Of a stretch of 64,000 nt of DNA, positions 54,305 to 62,741 are shown piece after piece. The translations under genes were made by a program, and so were the position numbers. The stretch lies in assembly GCF_002797815.1 (NCBI RefSeq), contig NZ_PGFJ01000001.1, forward strand, positions 992,001 to 1,056,000, written 5' to 3'. The notes below the pieces were generated by a model. The model was given only the letters and a program-made list of their open reading frames with translations. It was not told the DNA's origin and did no database searches. This stretch comes from Mucilaginibacter auburnensis (GTDB lineage: Bacteria > Bacteroidota > Bacteroidia > Sphingobacteriales > Sphingobacteriaceae). Numbering within the stretch: the stretch's first letter is position 1; each line of letters begins with the position of its first letter.

Positions 54305-55792
54305 TTATACTATAACCTCTGTTTTTTGAGAAATGAGTTTTATCTGCTCATCCAGTTCATGGGCAGAAGTGCTTAAATAGATAAGTAACTTCTTTCTTTC
54401 TTCTTCGGAATTGTCTGCATTCTGTAATAGCTCGGTTATTCCTAATATCCTTACCAGCGGAGAGCGTATGGCGTGCGATTGCAGCCAGGCAATATCTAAC
54501 AGCTGGCGGCTCTGTTGTTCAATAGCATTGGCGTATAAAACTTTTTGCGTGTTATCTAAACAGGCGCCAATCATTTCAAGCGGTTTCCCGTTCTCGTCTT
54601 TTTTTAATTTAGCCCATGAGCGTAAATACCGCATGCTTCCGTCAGGGCGAAATACACGTTCTTCAAATTCGGCATCAACACCCGTATTTAATACCTGCAT
54701 TATGGTGTTAAATATGCTTTCTTTATCATCAGGATGCAGCCGTTCCATGTAACCTTCAAATGTTGCTTTGAAGTTGTATTGATCAAGGCCATATATATTA
54801 TACAAAGCCGGCGACCAGCTTACCACATCATTAACTATGTCCCAACGCCAGTTGCCAAAATGCGCCAGGTCCTGGCTTTGCAGCATAAGCAGGTTGGCCT
54901 CGCGTACAGTTTCAGTGTGTTGCCGGTCCTCTAAAATAATGCGTAAAAGGCTTGTCGTTTTTTCCATTACCTCCAGTTCCTCTTTTCCGGGTGTTTTGGG
55001 CGTGTTGTAATACATGCCTAATACTGCAATAACTTCGCCTTCAGCATTAATTACCGGATTTGCCCAGCAGGCAGCCAGGTTATATTTGCTTACCACAGAA
55101 AGAAATTTCTCCCATCTATGATCTTTAGAGAGGTCACTTACAATAACCCTTTGTTTCAGTGCCGCCGCCGACCCGCAAGATCCTTCGTTTTCTCCTATTG
55201 GATGACCTATTAGCGAATCCATATAATCTTTCGGTAAGGTAACTGCCAGGCCATTCATCAATTTTCCGTTAACTACCCGGTGTATGGAACAGTGCATTTG
55301 CGGGAAAAGCTGTTCGAGGCCCCTTAAATAGGTTAACAAAACTTCATTAACAGGTGTGCTTAGATCTGAGTTGATCTGTAAGATATCGCGTTCCAGTTTT
55401 TCAACGGCTTGCAACCTCTTGGTTAGCGTAACATCAAGCATCACGCCGCATAGCCGCGGTTTTTCATCATTGCTGTAAGCTAAAGATACCGTATCTTTTA
55501 TCCACACTACTGCACCTGTGTTGGTTAACATGCGGTATTCAAAAACATGTACAGGGTTATCATCATTTTTTAATGCCCTGTACCTTTCAATAACCGAGAT
55601 ATCATCAGGGTGTATTTGCCCCGCCCAAAAGTTGGGTGTTTGCAACCATGAATTATGCGGGAAGCCTAAAACTGTTTTAATATGCTCATCAATAAACAAA
55701 AATCTGCTCATATCGCTATCCGCTTTCCATACTATGGCGTTAATGGATTGCAGCAGCGAGTAAAGCTGAGTTGCATCGTTTTCTATGATCAT
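54305..55792 (-). CDS. PAS-GAF-PAS protein with a kinase-type histidine helix but no ATPase domain
   Basis: A 495-residue cytoplasmic sensor. PAS at about 1-125, GAF at about 135-300 (including IGENEGSCGSAA, common in GAF domains), a second PAS at about 305-420, then a histidine helix with LQSHAIRSPLVRILGI at about 440. The protein stops about 45 residues later. Standard kinases continue with an HATPase of about 110 residues, which is absent here, and no frame downstream supplies it. It may act as a phosphotransfer acceptor or dimer partner for another kinase; that is inference. Confidence 0.82.
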   Translation of the reverse strand: MIIENDATQLYSLLQSINAIVWKADSDMSRFLFIDEHIKTVLGFPHNSWLQTPNFWAGQIHPDDISVIERYRALKNDDNPVHVFEYRMLTNTGAVVWIKDTVSLAYSNDEKPRLCGVMLDVTLTKRLQAVEKLERDILQINSDLSTPVNEVLLTYLRGLEQLFPQMHCSIHRVVNGKLMNGLAVTLPKDYMDSLIGHPIGENEGSCGSAAALKQRVIVSDLSKDHRWEKFLSVVSKYNLAACWANPVINAEGEVIAVLGMYYNTPKTPGKEELEVMEKTTSLLRIILEDRQHTETVREANLLMLQSQDLAHFGNWRWDIVNDVVSWSPALYNIYGLDQYNFKATFEGYMERLHPDDKESIFNTIMQVLNTGVDAEFEERVFRPDGSMRYLRSWAKLKKDENGKPLEMIGACLDNTQKVLYANAIEQQSRQLLDIAWLQSHAIRSPLVRILGITELLQNADNSEEERKKLLIYLSTSAHELDEQIKLISQKTEVIV

Positions 55793-55853
55793 TGATGTTC
55801 AGGATATCGGTAATTAAATTTACTACAATATCAACACAAAATCAAAATAAGTA

Positions 55854-56492
55854 TTATAGTTTAACGCGTAGTGAAAGATAGTGATGCCAAAGCATCATTG
55901 TAGCAATAGTTCGGTAAGGCCGCCACGCTTCAGCTATTGCCAGTAATTGCTCTTTTGATGTGCTTGCGGGTAGTTTTTTTATTTGTTTTAACGCATTAAT
56001 AGCGGCCAGATCACCAACTGGAAATGCATCGGCACGCTGAAGAACAAACATGAGGTAAACATCAACCGTCCAGTTGCCAATGCCCTTTAATGCGGTTAGT
56101 CTCAACCTTACTTCATCATCAGGCATTTCTTCCAATGCGACAAGGTTAATTTGTCCGCTAACTATGGCTTCGGCTAAATACTTAATGTAAGCTGTTTTTT
56201 GACGGCTACAATAACAGGCCCTGAATTCATCATCTGTTAGCAGCAAAACACGCGCAGGCGTTATTTCCTGCAAGTGCTCACGTATTTTATTTAATGCCGA
56301 TAGTGCAGAAGCCAGCGAAACCTGCTGCTCTAAAATAATATGTACTAATGATTCAAAAGTATTCGGCCTGCTCCACATGGGTGGATAGCCGTATGTTTTT
56401 ATGATGGTGCCGAGCTGAGCGTCGTTATTTGCTAATTCATCGCAAATGATGTGAAAGTTGTCCGCGTTAAATTGGTTTATAGCAACACCCAT
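55854..56492 (-). CDS. DNA-3-methyladenine glycosylase II family (AlkA-like)
   Basis: A 212-residue DNA repair glycosylase removing alkylated bases. The helix-hairpin-helix-GPD core is seen in LTALKGIGNWTVDVYLMF, followed by FPVGDLAAINALK, whose aspartate is the catalytic candidate. The N-terminal half (VHIILEQQVSLASALSAL) fits the HhH-GPD fold. It is shorter than E. coli AlkA, lacking the N-terminal domain. It is 14 bases downstream of bshA and probably co-transcribed with it, which joins repair with thiol defence. Confidence 0.88.
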   Translation of the reverse strand: MGVAINQFNADNFHIICDELANNDAQLGTIIKTYGYPPMWSRPNTFESLVHIILEQQVSLASALSALNKIREHLQEITPARVLLLTDDEFRACYCSRQKTAYIKYLAEAIVSGQINLVALEEMPDDEVRLRLTALKGIGNWTVDVYLMFVLQRADAFPVGDLAAINALKQIKKLPASTSKEQLLAIAEAWRPYRTIATMMLWHHYLSLRVKL

Positions 56493-56506
56493 AACGTGCG
56501 CGTTAT

Positions 56507-57649
56507 TTACGCCTTGGCAGATAAGCTCTTCTCTATCACTTCCGCATAGTAGTTTTCGTAAAGTGGTAAAATTTTTGAAAGTTCAAATTCTTTAGCCCTC
56601 GCCAATGCGTTCTCTTTAAAAGTAGCCAGGCGCTCGTCGTCCTCTAAGATATAGATAGATTTATCGGCCATGTCATCCACATCGCCAACATCACTTAAAA
56701 AGCCGGTAACACCATCTACGTTCAATTCGGGTAAACCACCGGTATTTGAGCTAATAACCGGTACTTTACAAGCCATAGCTTCTAAAGCGGCTAAGCCAAA
56801 ACTTTCTGATTGTGATGGCATCAGGAACAGGTCAGATACTGAAAGTATCTCTTCAATGGCATCCTGTTTGCCTAAAAAGCGGGTGTCTTCGGCAACACCA
56901 AGGTCACGGCAAAGTTGCTCGCATGATGAACGCTCGCCGCCGTCGCCTACCATCAATAGTTTTGACGGTATTTTTTTGCGGATCTTGGCAAATATTTTTA
57001 CCACATCTTCGGTACGTTTTACCTTACGGAAGTTTGAGGTATGGACAAGTATTTTTTCGCCATTCGGCGCGATAGCTTTTTTAAAGTGGTCCTTAGGTTT
57101 TAAACTGAAACGTGTAAGATCAATAAAGTTAGGTATCACCCTTATATCATTCTCAATTTCAAAAAACTCAAAGGTGTCTTTTCTAAGGTTTTCTGATACA
57201 GCTGTTACACCGTCGGATTTATTGATAGAGAAAGTAACAACAGGCTTGTAGGTACGGTCTTTCCCTACTAACGTAATATCAGTGCCATGCAGGGTGGTAA
57301 CCACAGGAATGTAAATGCCGTAGGTTTGCAGTATCTGTTTAGCCATAAACGCAGCCGAAGCGTGCGGAATAGCATAGTGAACGTGTAATACGTCTAACTT
57401 TTCAAAACGCACCACATCAACTAACCTGCTGGCTAACGCAACTTCGTAGGGAGCGTAATCAAAAAGCGGATAGTTAGCTACTGCCACCTCGTGGTAGAAA
57501 AGATTTTCGGAAAAAAAATCAAGTCGGGCGGGCTGATTATAGGTGATGAAATGTACCTGATGACCGTTATCGGCCAAAGCTTTGCCAAGTTCGGTGGCCA
57601 CCACGCCGCTACCGCCAAAGGTTGGATAGCAAACAATTCCGATTTTCAT
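56507..57649 (-). CDS. bshA: N-acetyl-alpha-D-glucosaminyl L-malate synthase BshA
   Basis: First enzyme of bacillithiol synthesis, joining GlcNAc to malate. A 380-residue GT4 glycosyltransferase. MKIGIVCYPTFGGSGVVATELG and HVHYAIPHASAA are the BshA-type start and pocket; MPSQSESFGLAALEAMACKVPVI is the GT4 nucleotide-sugar motif. Length is normal. The other bacillithiol genes (bshB, bshC) are not in this window. Confidence 0.93.
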   Translation of the reverse strand: MKIGIVCYPTFGGSGVVATELGKALADNGHQVHFITYNQPARLDFFSENLFYHEVAVANYPLFDYAPYEVALASRLVDVVRFEKLDVLHVHYAIPHASAAFMAKQILQTYGIYIPVVTTLHGTDITLVGKDRTYKPVVTFSINKSDGVTAVSENLRKDTFEFFEIENDIRVIPNFIDLTRFSLKPKDHFKKAIAPNGEKILVHTSNFRKVKRTEDVVKIFAKIRKKIPSKLLMVGDGGERSSCEQLCRDLGVAEDTRFLGKQDAIEEILSVSDLFLMPSQSESFGLAALEAMACKVPVISSNTGGLPELNVDGVTGFLSDVGDVDDMADKSIYILEDDERLATFKENALARAKEFELSKILPLYENYYAEVIEKSLSAKA

Positions 57650-57747
57650 TGATGGATCTGAGTTGAATTACGCTGCAAGTTTAACAGCAATTTCCAACAT
57701 TAGTGTTAATCAGATGTAATATTGTTGCTAACCATATAATTAGAAGG

Positions 57748-59559
57748 TTACATACCTTTTTGAATAGCCCTATAGATCACATCCTGAATCCGGCCTCTGA
57801 TGCTCAAGCTGTTAAGTTTGCTGCTCACATCAGGGTAAACCCGGTTTGACAGGAACACATACACCAGGTTATATTTCGGATCAACCCATACACAGGTGCC
57901 TGTAAAGCCGGTGTGACCGTAAGTTTGATCGGATGCTAATTCTGACGGATACTTTTTATCTTTTGCAGGGTCCCATCTGTCAAAGCCTAATCCCCTGCGA
58001 CTGTTACCGGAATAACGTGCGGTAAACTGTTTTACAGTTGCAGGTTTTAGGTATTCTTCGCCACCGTATGTTCCGCCATACAGCAGCATTTGGTATAATG
58101 TAGCCATATCAATAGCATTGCCAAACAAACCTGCGTGCCCCGCTATACCGCCCATTAATGCCGCAGTGGGGTCATGTACATAACCCTGCAAGGTATCCCT
58201 GCGATATTTTGGATCAACTTCGGTAGGCGGTATCCTTTCTTTATTAAAACGGTAAAGGGGCAAATAGCCGGTGGTTTGCATACCCAGCGGGGTATAAAAT
58301 TGTTGCTGGGTGTATATCGCTTCGTTAGTAGAAGTTATGTTTTCTATTATCTGTTGCAATACACACATGCCCACATCGCTGTAAACATATTGTCCACGGG
58401 TTTTCAATGGGCCGCGCAGCATTTTTGGCCACATTACATTCTTAAAATAGTCTTTAACCAGGTAAAACCTGTTATTTACCTTAGTAGGATAAGCCGCTGA
58501 TGAATCGGTGCTTCTGTCCTGAGGTTTTACAACTTCAAGCGTAGGTATATCTGCTATAAAACCCGCCTGGTGGGTTAGTATCTCCCAAACCTTTACATCT
58601 TTTACCGGGGTGTTCTTCGCTTCCGGTAAATAATCTGCAACGGTGGCGTTAATATCCAGTTTGCCCTCATCAACCAGTTTCATGGCGGCAATTGTGGTAG
58701 CAGATATTTTGGTCATGGATGCTAGGTCAAATATGTCTGTCACTTTATCCTGTACCGTTGCATCGTAGGTATGAAAACCGTATGCTTTATTAAATATCAC
58801 CTTACCATCTTTTACCGCTAAAACAACACAGCCAGGAGTAGCGCGCTGGGCTATGGCGTCGCGGGCAATCTTATCAATGTCGGCGAGGTTTTCTGCGCGG
58901 ATGCCAACTTCTTCCGGAACAGTATACTGTAAGCGTGTTTGCTGCGTAACCGAGGCTAAGCCTGGCGTTAATTGAGGGGTTAACGAGGTAGTTGGCTTTT
59001 GCGTAATGGCTACGCCACCAAATATAGCCTGCGCCACAAAAAATGATGCGACGGTTGATGCCTGTTGCGTATAAACAAGCGCACCTTTAAAGTCTTTTAA
59101 GGAAGTGAGTTGTGATGCTTTGCCGAAATAAGCAATTACGATGTCTTTAAGTTTTTGGTTGGCCTTAATAAAATCTGTAATGCGTGTGTTAGCGAGGTCG
59201 TTTTCTGTAAGCTGAAGAATAAGCGTGTTAAACATTTTTACATCACGCGATAATTCTTCCGTGCTTTTTGACCCAAGGTAATCAGCACCGTTAAAGGCTT
59301 CAACTTTGGCATAGTTATTTAACAAGCTGTCAAATCCTGCCGCGTAAGCATGCGAAAAATGAATACTTGCTATTTTTTTCTCAGCAAGCTTTTTTAGCGG
59401 AATGAGTTCCTTTTGATTGTTGAACAGATAAGTTGACGATTGTACTTTCGTTTCTTCTGCCACGTATGCCTCGCCGGTTGGGGTTTGGGCGCAGGCAGAA
59501 TTAAATAAAATGAATAGCGAAATAATCAGGGTAAAGCCATTCGGCTTATTTTTTCTCAT
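57748..59559 (-). CDS. Serine hydrolase (beta-lactamase class C fold) with a GH3-like N-terminal remnant
   Basis: A 603-residue secreted protein with a signal peptide (LIISLFILFNSACA). The beta-lactamase-related domain spans about residues 215-600, with SMTK at 281-284 as the nucleophile motif, YSD in the tyrosine position and GHTGFTG as the third motif. Residues about 40-195 (QKELIPLKKLAEKKIASIHF) resemble the C-terminal domain of family 3 glycosidases that are fused to such hydrolases in Bacteroidota. The GH3 catalytic domain itself is missing, suggesting a reduced fusion. Peptidoglycan or peptide hydrolysis is plausible. It overlaps the amidohydrolase by 14 bases. Confidence 0.86.
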   Translation of the reverse strand: MRKNKPNGFTLIISLFILFNSACAQTPTGEAYVAEETKVQSSTYLFNNQKELIPLKKLAEKKIASIHFSHAYAAGFDSLLNNYAKVEAFNGADYLGSKSTEELSRDVKMFNTLILQLTENDLANTRITDFIKANQKLKDIVIAYFGKASQLTSLKDFKGALVYTQQASTVASFFVAQAIFGGVAITQKPTTSLTPQLTPGLASVTQQTRLQYTVPEEVGIRAENLADIDKIARDAIAQRATPGCVVLAVKDGKVIFNKAYGFHTYDATVQDKVTDIFDLASMTKISATTIAAMKLVDEGKLDINATVADYLPEAKNTPVKDVKVWEILTHQAGFIADIPTLEVVKPQDRSTDSSAAYPTKVNNRFYLVKDYFKNVMWPKMLRGPLKTRGQYVYSDVGMCVLQQIIENITSTNEAIYTQQQFYTPLGMQTTGYLPLYRFNKERIPPTEVDPKYRRDTLQGYVHDPTAALMGGIAGHAGLFGNAIDMATLYQMLLYGGTYGGEEYLKPATVKQFTARYSGNSRRGLGFDRWDPAKDKKYPSELASDQTYGHTGFTGTCVWVDPKYNLVYVFLSNRVYPDVSSKLNSLSIRGRIQDVIYRAIQKGM

Positions 59560-61177
59560 ACACTTTTTCTCCGTTGATAAAGCTCTTTAAAACTTTTGCT
59601 TTTAGTAGCTGATTTGGCTGCGCTTTCATTATATCAGTATCCAAAATTACAAAGTCGGCGTACTTGCCGGGTTCAATGCTTCCTTTTTCTGTTTCCTCGA
59701 AATTTGCCTTTGCCGCCCAAATGGTCATCCCTTTTAAAGCGTCGGTTCTGCTTATGGCATTTTCCATTTGAAAACCCTTTGCAGGCTGTCCGGTGTGGTC
59801 CTTACGTACCACTGCCGCATAAAACGTGTAAAGCGGATTGATATTTTCCACCGGGAAATCTGTCCCTAAAGCAATCCAGCCATTTTGCTTTAAAAGATTT
59901 TTGTAGGCATAGGCTGTTTTTATTCTGTCGGCACCTAAACGCTTTTCTGCCCAAAACATGTCAGAAGTAGTATGCGTAGGCTGAACAGATGGAATAATGT
60001 TGTAGTCGCCAAAATAGTGCAGATCATCCGGCGATACCACCTGCGCATGTTCAATGCGCCAGCGCTTATCATTTTTGCCTTTTAAAGCATCGGCATAAAT
60101 TTTCAGCATTACCCTATTGGCGGAATCGCCAATAGCATGAGTATTCAACTGCACGTTGGTGTTAGCCAATTTAGCTGCAACCTCTTGAAAATGCTGCTCC
60201 GTACTCAACAAAAAGCCTTTAGTGTCTGGTTTATCGGTGTAAGGCTGCAGTAAACAAGCCCCCCGTGATCCCAATGCGCCATCAGCGTACATTTTAATAG
60301 CGCGCACACTTAGTTGCGGCGTTTTGAGTATGCCGTTCTTAGCAAAGTAATCATAGCTTTCCGGCCTGTCTGCCAGCATTACATACATGCGCATTTTTAG
60401 ATCGCCCTTTTTCTGCAGCTGATTGATCACCCCCACCATGGTGGTCGGCAAGCCGGCATCGTCAACTGTGGTTAAGCCTACTTGAAAACAATTCTGCTGG
60501 GCGCTTAATAAGGCGCGTTGTATGGCCTGGTCATCGGGAGTGGGTATTTTACGGGTAACTATCCCAACAGCATTATCTAATAAGATGCCGGTTAGTTTAC
60601 CATCAATCACCTCAATGTCGCCACCAATAATTTTTTGGCCGGGTTTTATTCCTGCAATGTCCAGTGCCGCCTGGTTAGCTATAGCTGCATGCCCGTCAAT
60701 ACGAGACAGCAAAACAGGCCGCATAGGGAAAAGTGAATCCAGGCGAGCCTTATCCGGGAACTTTTTACCCTCCCAAAGGTTTTGGTCCCAACCGCTGCCC
60801 AATAACCAACCTTCCGGATTGCTCTGGGCAAAGTGCTGCACCGAGTCGGTAACGGTATGCCAGCTGTTCAGGTCTCTTAAATTAACCTGCTGTAAACCCA
60901 GGCCGTACTCATAAAAATGACTATGTGCATCAATAAACCCGGGATATACGGCCTTGCCTTCGGCATCAATAACCTCGCGGGGTAGGTAGTCTTCCTCCAG
61001 ATCTTCTTCTTTGCCCACAGCTACAATTTTACCATCTTTTACTACAAAAGCATAAGCAGTTGTAAAGGCGCTGTCAACAGTATAAACTATTGCATTTTTA
61101 ACCAGCAGATCGGCATTGAATTCTTTTTGTTTACAGGCAGCTGCCAATAGCAGTAGTATGGGCCATAATTTTTTCAT
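59546..61177 (-). CDS. Amidohydrolase of the YtcJ type, lipoprotein
   Basis: A 543-residue metal-dependent hydrolase. A lipoprotein signal ends in LAAAC (C15), unusual for a cytoplasmic-type amidohydrolase and placing it in the envelope. The metal motif FIDAHSHF has H85 and H87; later HAIGDSANRVML and RWRIEHAQVV supply further ligands, and GTDFPVEN is the final aspartate region. It is the upstream member of a coupled pair with the serine hydrolase. A peptide- or amide-salvage role in the periplasm is inference. Confidence 0.9.
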   Translation of the reverse strand: MKKLWPILLLLAAACKQKEFNADLLVKNAIVYTVDSAFTTAYAFVVKDGKIVAVGKEEDLEEDYLPREVIDAEGKAVYPGFIDAHSHFYEYGLGLQQVNLRDLNSWHTVTDSVQHFAQSNPEGWLLGSGWDQNLWEGKKFPDKARLDSLFPMRPVLLSRIDGHAAIANQAALDIAGIKPGQKIIGGDIEVIDGKLTGILLDNAVGIVTRKIPTPDDQAIQRALLSAQQNCFQVGLTTVDDAGLPTTMVGVINQLQKKGDLKMRMYVMLADRPESYDYFAKNGILKTPQLSVRAIKMYADGALGSRGACLLQPYTDKPDTKGFLLSTEQHFQEVAAKLANTNVQLNTHAIGDSANRVMLKIYADALKGKNDKRWRIEHAQVVSPDDLHYFGDYNIIPSVQPTHTTSDMFWAEKRLGADRIKTAYAYKNLLKQNGWIALGTDFPVENINPLYTFYAAVVRKDHTGQPAKGFQMENAISRTDALKGMTIWAAKANFEETEKGSIEPGKYADFVILDTDIMKAQPNQLLKAKVLKSFINGEKVYEKK

Positions 61178-61310
61178 GCTGATGGGCTACGTATTTGGTA
61201 AATATATTCAACGTAATAGTATATACAATACTTGATAAATAAAGTTGCGTACAAATTTATCAAACGTAGCTTATTCACTTCTGCGTATGCTTATTTAGTA
61301 GAAGCTAATA

Positions 61311-61673
61311 TCATTTGCGCTTTTGCTTTTGCAGATTGGTCTCCACTCTGAATTCAACAATTCGTTTGATCAGATCAAGGGGCAGCGGCTTATCCAGTTT
61401 AAATTGTAATGTTCCTTTGCCGGCTTCGTATTGTGTTGTTTCTTCTTTAAATGCTGCTATACCCATAGGAGCGGGATAAAAACCAATGTGATTTTTGTAG
61501 CCACCAAAGTGCACAAGGTTCCCGTGTAAAACAAAGGTTGGAATGCCATACTTTATGGCCTCTTCAGCATTGGGTGCCGCGTGTTTAATGGTATGCCTTA
61601 TTTGCTGTAATAGCGCCTGCACGTTTTGAGGAAACGTGCTGATGTATTGGTCGATATCCTGGTAGGTTTTCAT
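61311..61673 (-). CDS. DUF1801 family protein
   Basis: A 120-residue cytoplasmic protein from the ATG at 61673; an in-frame TTG at 61694 is less likely because it lies in a palindrome upstream. AEEAIKYGIPTFVLHGNLVHFGGYKNHIGFYP is the DUF1801 signature (YdhG-like, sometimes called an iron chaperone, with little direct evidence). A lysine-rich tail ends the chain. It is expressed alone from a promoter that overlaps a perfect dyad. Confidence 0.88.
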   Translation of the reverse strand: MKTYQDIDQYISTFPQNVQALLQQIRHTIKHAAPNAEEAIKYGIPTFVLHGNLVHFGGYKNHIGFYPAPMGIAAFKEETTQYEAGKGTLQFKLDKPLPLDLIKRIVEFRVETNLQKQKRK

Positions 61674-61679
61674 TTTTTT

Positions 61680-61699
61680 AGATTTGATAATCAAATCTA
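61680..61699 (-). promoter_or_regulatory. Perfect 19-base palindrome over the promoter of the DUF1801 gene
   Basis: AGATTTGAT at 61680-61688 and ATCAAATCT at 61690-61698 are exact complements around one base. On the minus strand TAGATTTG at 61692-61699 fits the -7 consensus, so a dyad-binding repressor would block it. The start codon is 6 bases away from the dyad. Confidence 0.5.
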
Positions 61700-61734
61700 T
61701 CCCCGAAAAACAAATTTAGCAGTGGCTAAAAACG

Positions 61735-61782
61735 ACAAGATCAGGGGGCGTTTATCCTCCTGATCTTGTAATTCGAGTTTTT
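61735..61782. terminator. Terminator between the DUF1801 and NTF2-like genes
   Basis: An 11-base stem, ACAAGATCAGG at 61735-61745 and CCTGATCTTGT at 61759-61769, with further pairing inside. A T-tract lies on the plus side and a shorter A-tract on the minus side. It serves the minus-strand gene at 61794. Confidence 0.7.
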
Positions 61783-61793
61783 TTTAAATACTA

Positions 61794-62651
61794 TTAGTTC
61801 TCAACAGGGGAGAAAATTTCCAGCAGAATGTTCCATTTATGTTTAGCGTCTACTTCCCATATTCTAACGTAGTGAAAGTGCCCAACAATATTAGCTTTTT
61901 TAATGGTAGCCTTACCAAAGCTATAGGCAAGGTCACCGCTCAAAGCCCGGCCTGCGCCGGTAGTTTCGGCCGCTATGCTTATGGCCTGGTTGTTTATAAA
62001 TTGCAGAATTTTGTCTGTACCCATCATTGGCTCAAAGCCGGGAAAGTAATATCTGCCCTCTTCACTCAAAAACTCTTTATATGCAGCTAAGTCTGACTTT
62101 GTTAGCGAGAAGTTAAAAGTTTTGTCAGTGTCAACTATAATGTTTTTGCCGTTAAAAGGATCTTTTGATTCTTTAACGGGTTTAGCATTGCTGTCTTTAA
62201 AATCCTTTAACTGTTGCTCAACCGGCTCAGGATGTTGTATACCCAAATCTATTAACAGTTTCAATTTGCCTTCCGGGTCAACGCGCCAAAGCGAAACGTA
62301 GTCGCCGTAAATTTTATCATCTTCTGATTTTCCGTTCTGGAAGGTATACGGTCCTGCAGTAAAAGCCAGATCGCCACTGGCAGAGATGCGGGCAATTTTT
62401 GCTTCGCGTTTTAAGGTGCCTGGTTGCTTATCAATTGATTTATAGAAATCGGTTATTTTTATTGCCTGTGGCTTAAATATAAAACCCTCCGGGTCTGCTA
62501 CCGATAAAAATCCGGCCTTAATGCCTTTACTTGCTATAGTTTTACTGAAATCGGCTTCGGCAGCTACAACTTTGCTAACCTCTGCAGCCTTTTGCGCAAA
62601 TGCTATTGCAGACCAGCCGAACAGAAGGGTAGCGAGAAATATTTTTTTCAT
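61794..62651 (-). CDS. Secreted protein with two NTF2/SnoaL-like repeats
   Basis: A 285-residue protein with a signal peptide (MKKIFLATLLFGWSAIAFA). Two similar halves are visible: about 25-145 (AAEADFSKTIASKGIKAGFL, GDLAFTAGPYTF) and 165-285 (SDLAAYKEFLSEEGRYYFPG, GDLAYSFGKATI). Both have the GDLA-F strand that marks DUF4440/SnoaL-like cone folds. No conserved active-site group can be assigned. It is monocistronic, with its terminator just downstream. Confidence 0.75.
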   Translation of the reverse strand: MKKIFLATLLFGWSAIAFAQKAAEVSKVVAAEADFSKTIASKGIKAGFLSVADPEGFIFKPQAIKITDFYKSIDKQPGTLKREAKIARISASGDLAFTAGPYTFQNGKSEDDKIYGDYVSLWRVDPEGKLKLLIDLGIQHPEPVEQQLKDFKDSNAKPVKESKDPFNGKNIIVDTDKTFNFSLTKSDLAAYKEFLSEEGRYYFPGFEPMMGTDKILQFINNQAISIAAETTGAGRALSGDLAYSFGKATIKKANIVGHFHYVRIWEVDAKHKWNILLEIFSPVEN

Positions 62652-62741
62652 GTTGTTTGTTTTGGTGATTTTATTGAAGGTTGAAACACAATTGTGTGCG
62701 TTTTGTTGCGTTGTTTTTGTTTGTTAACGTTAAAAATTGAA

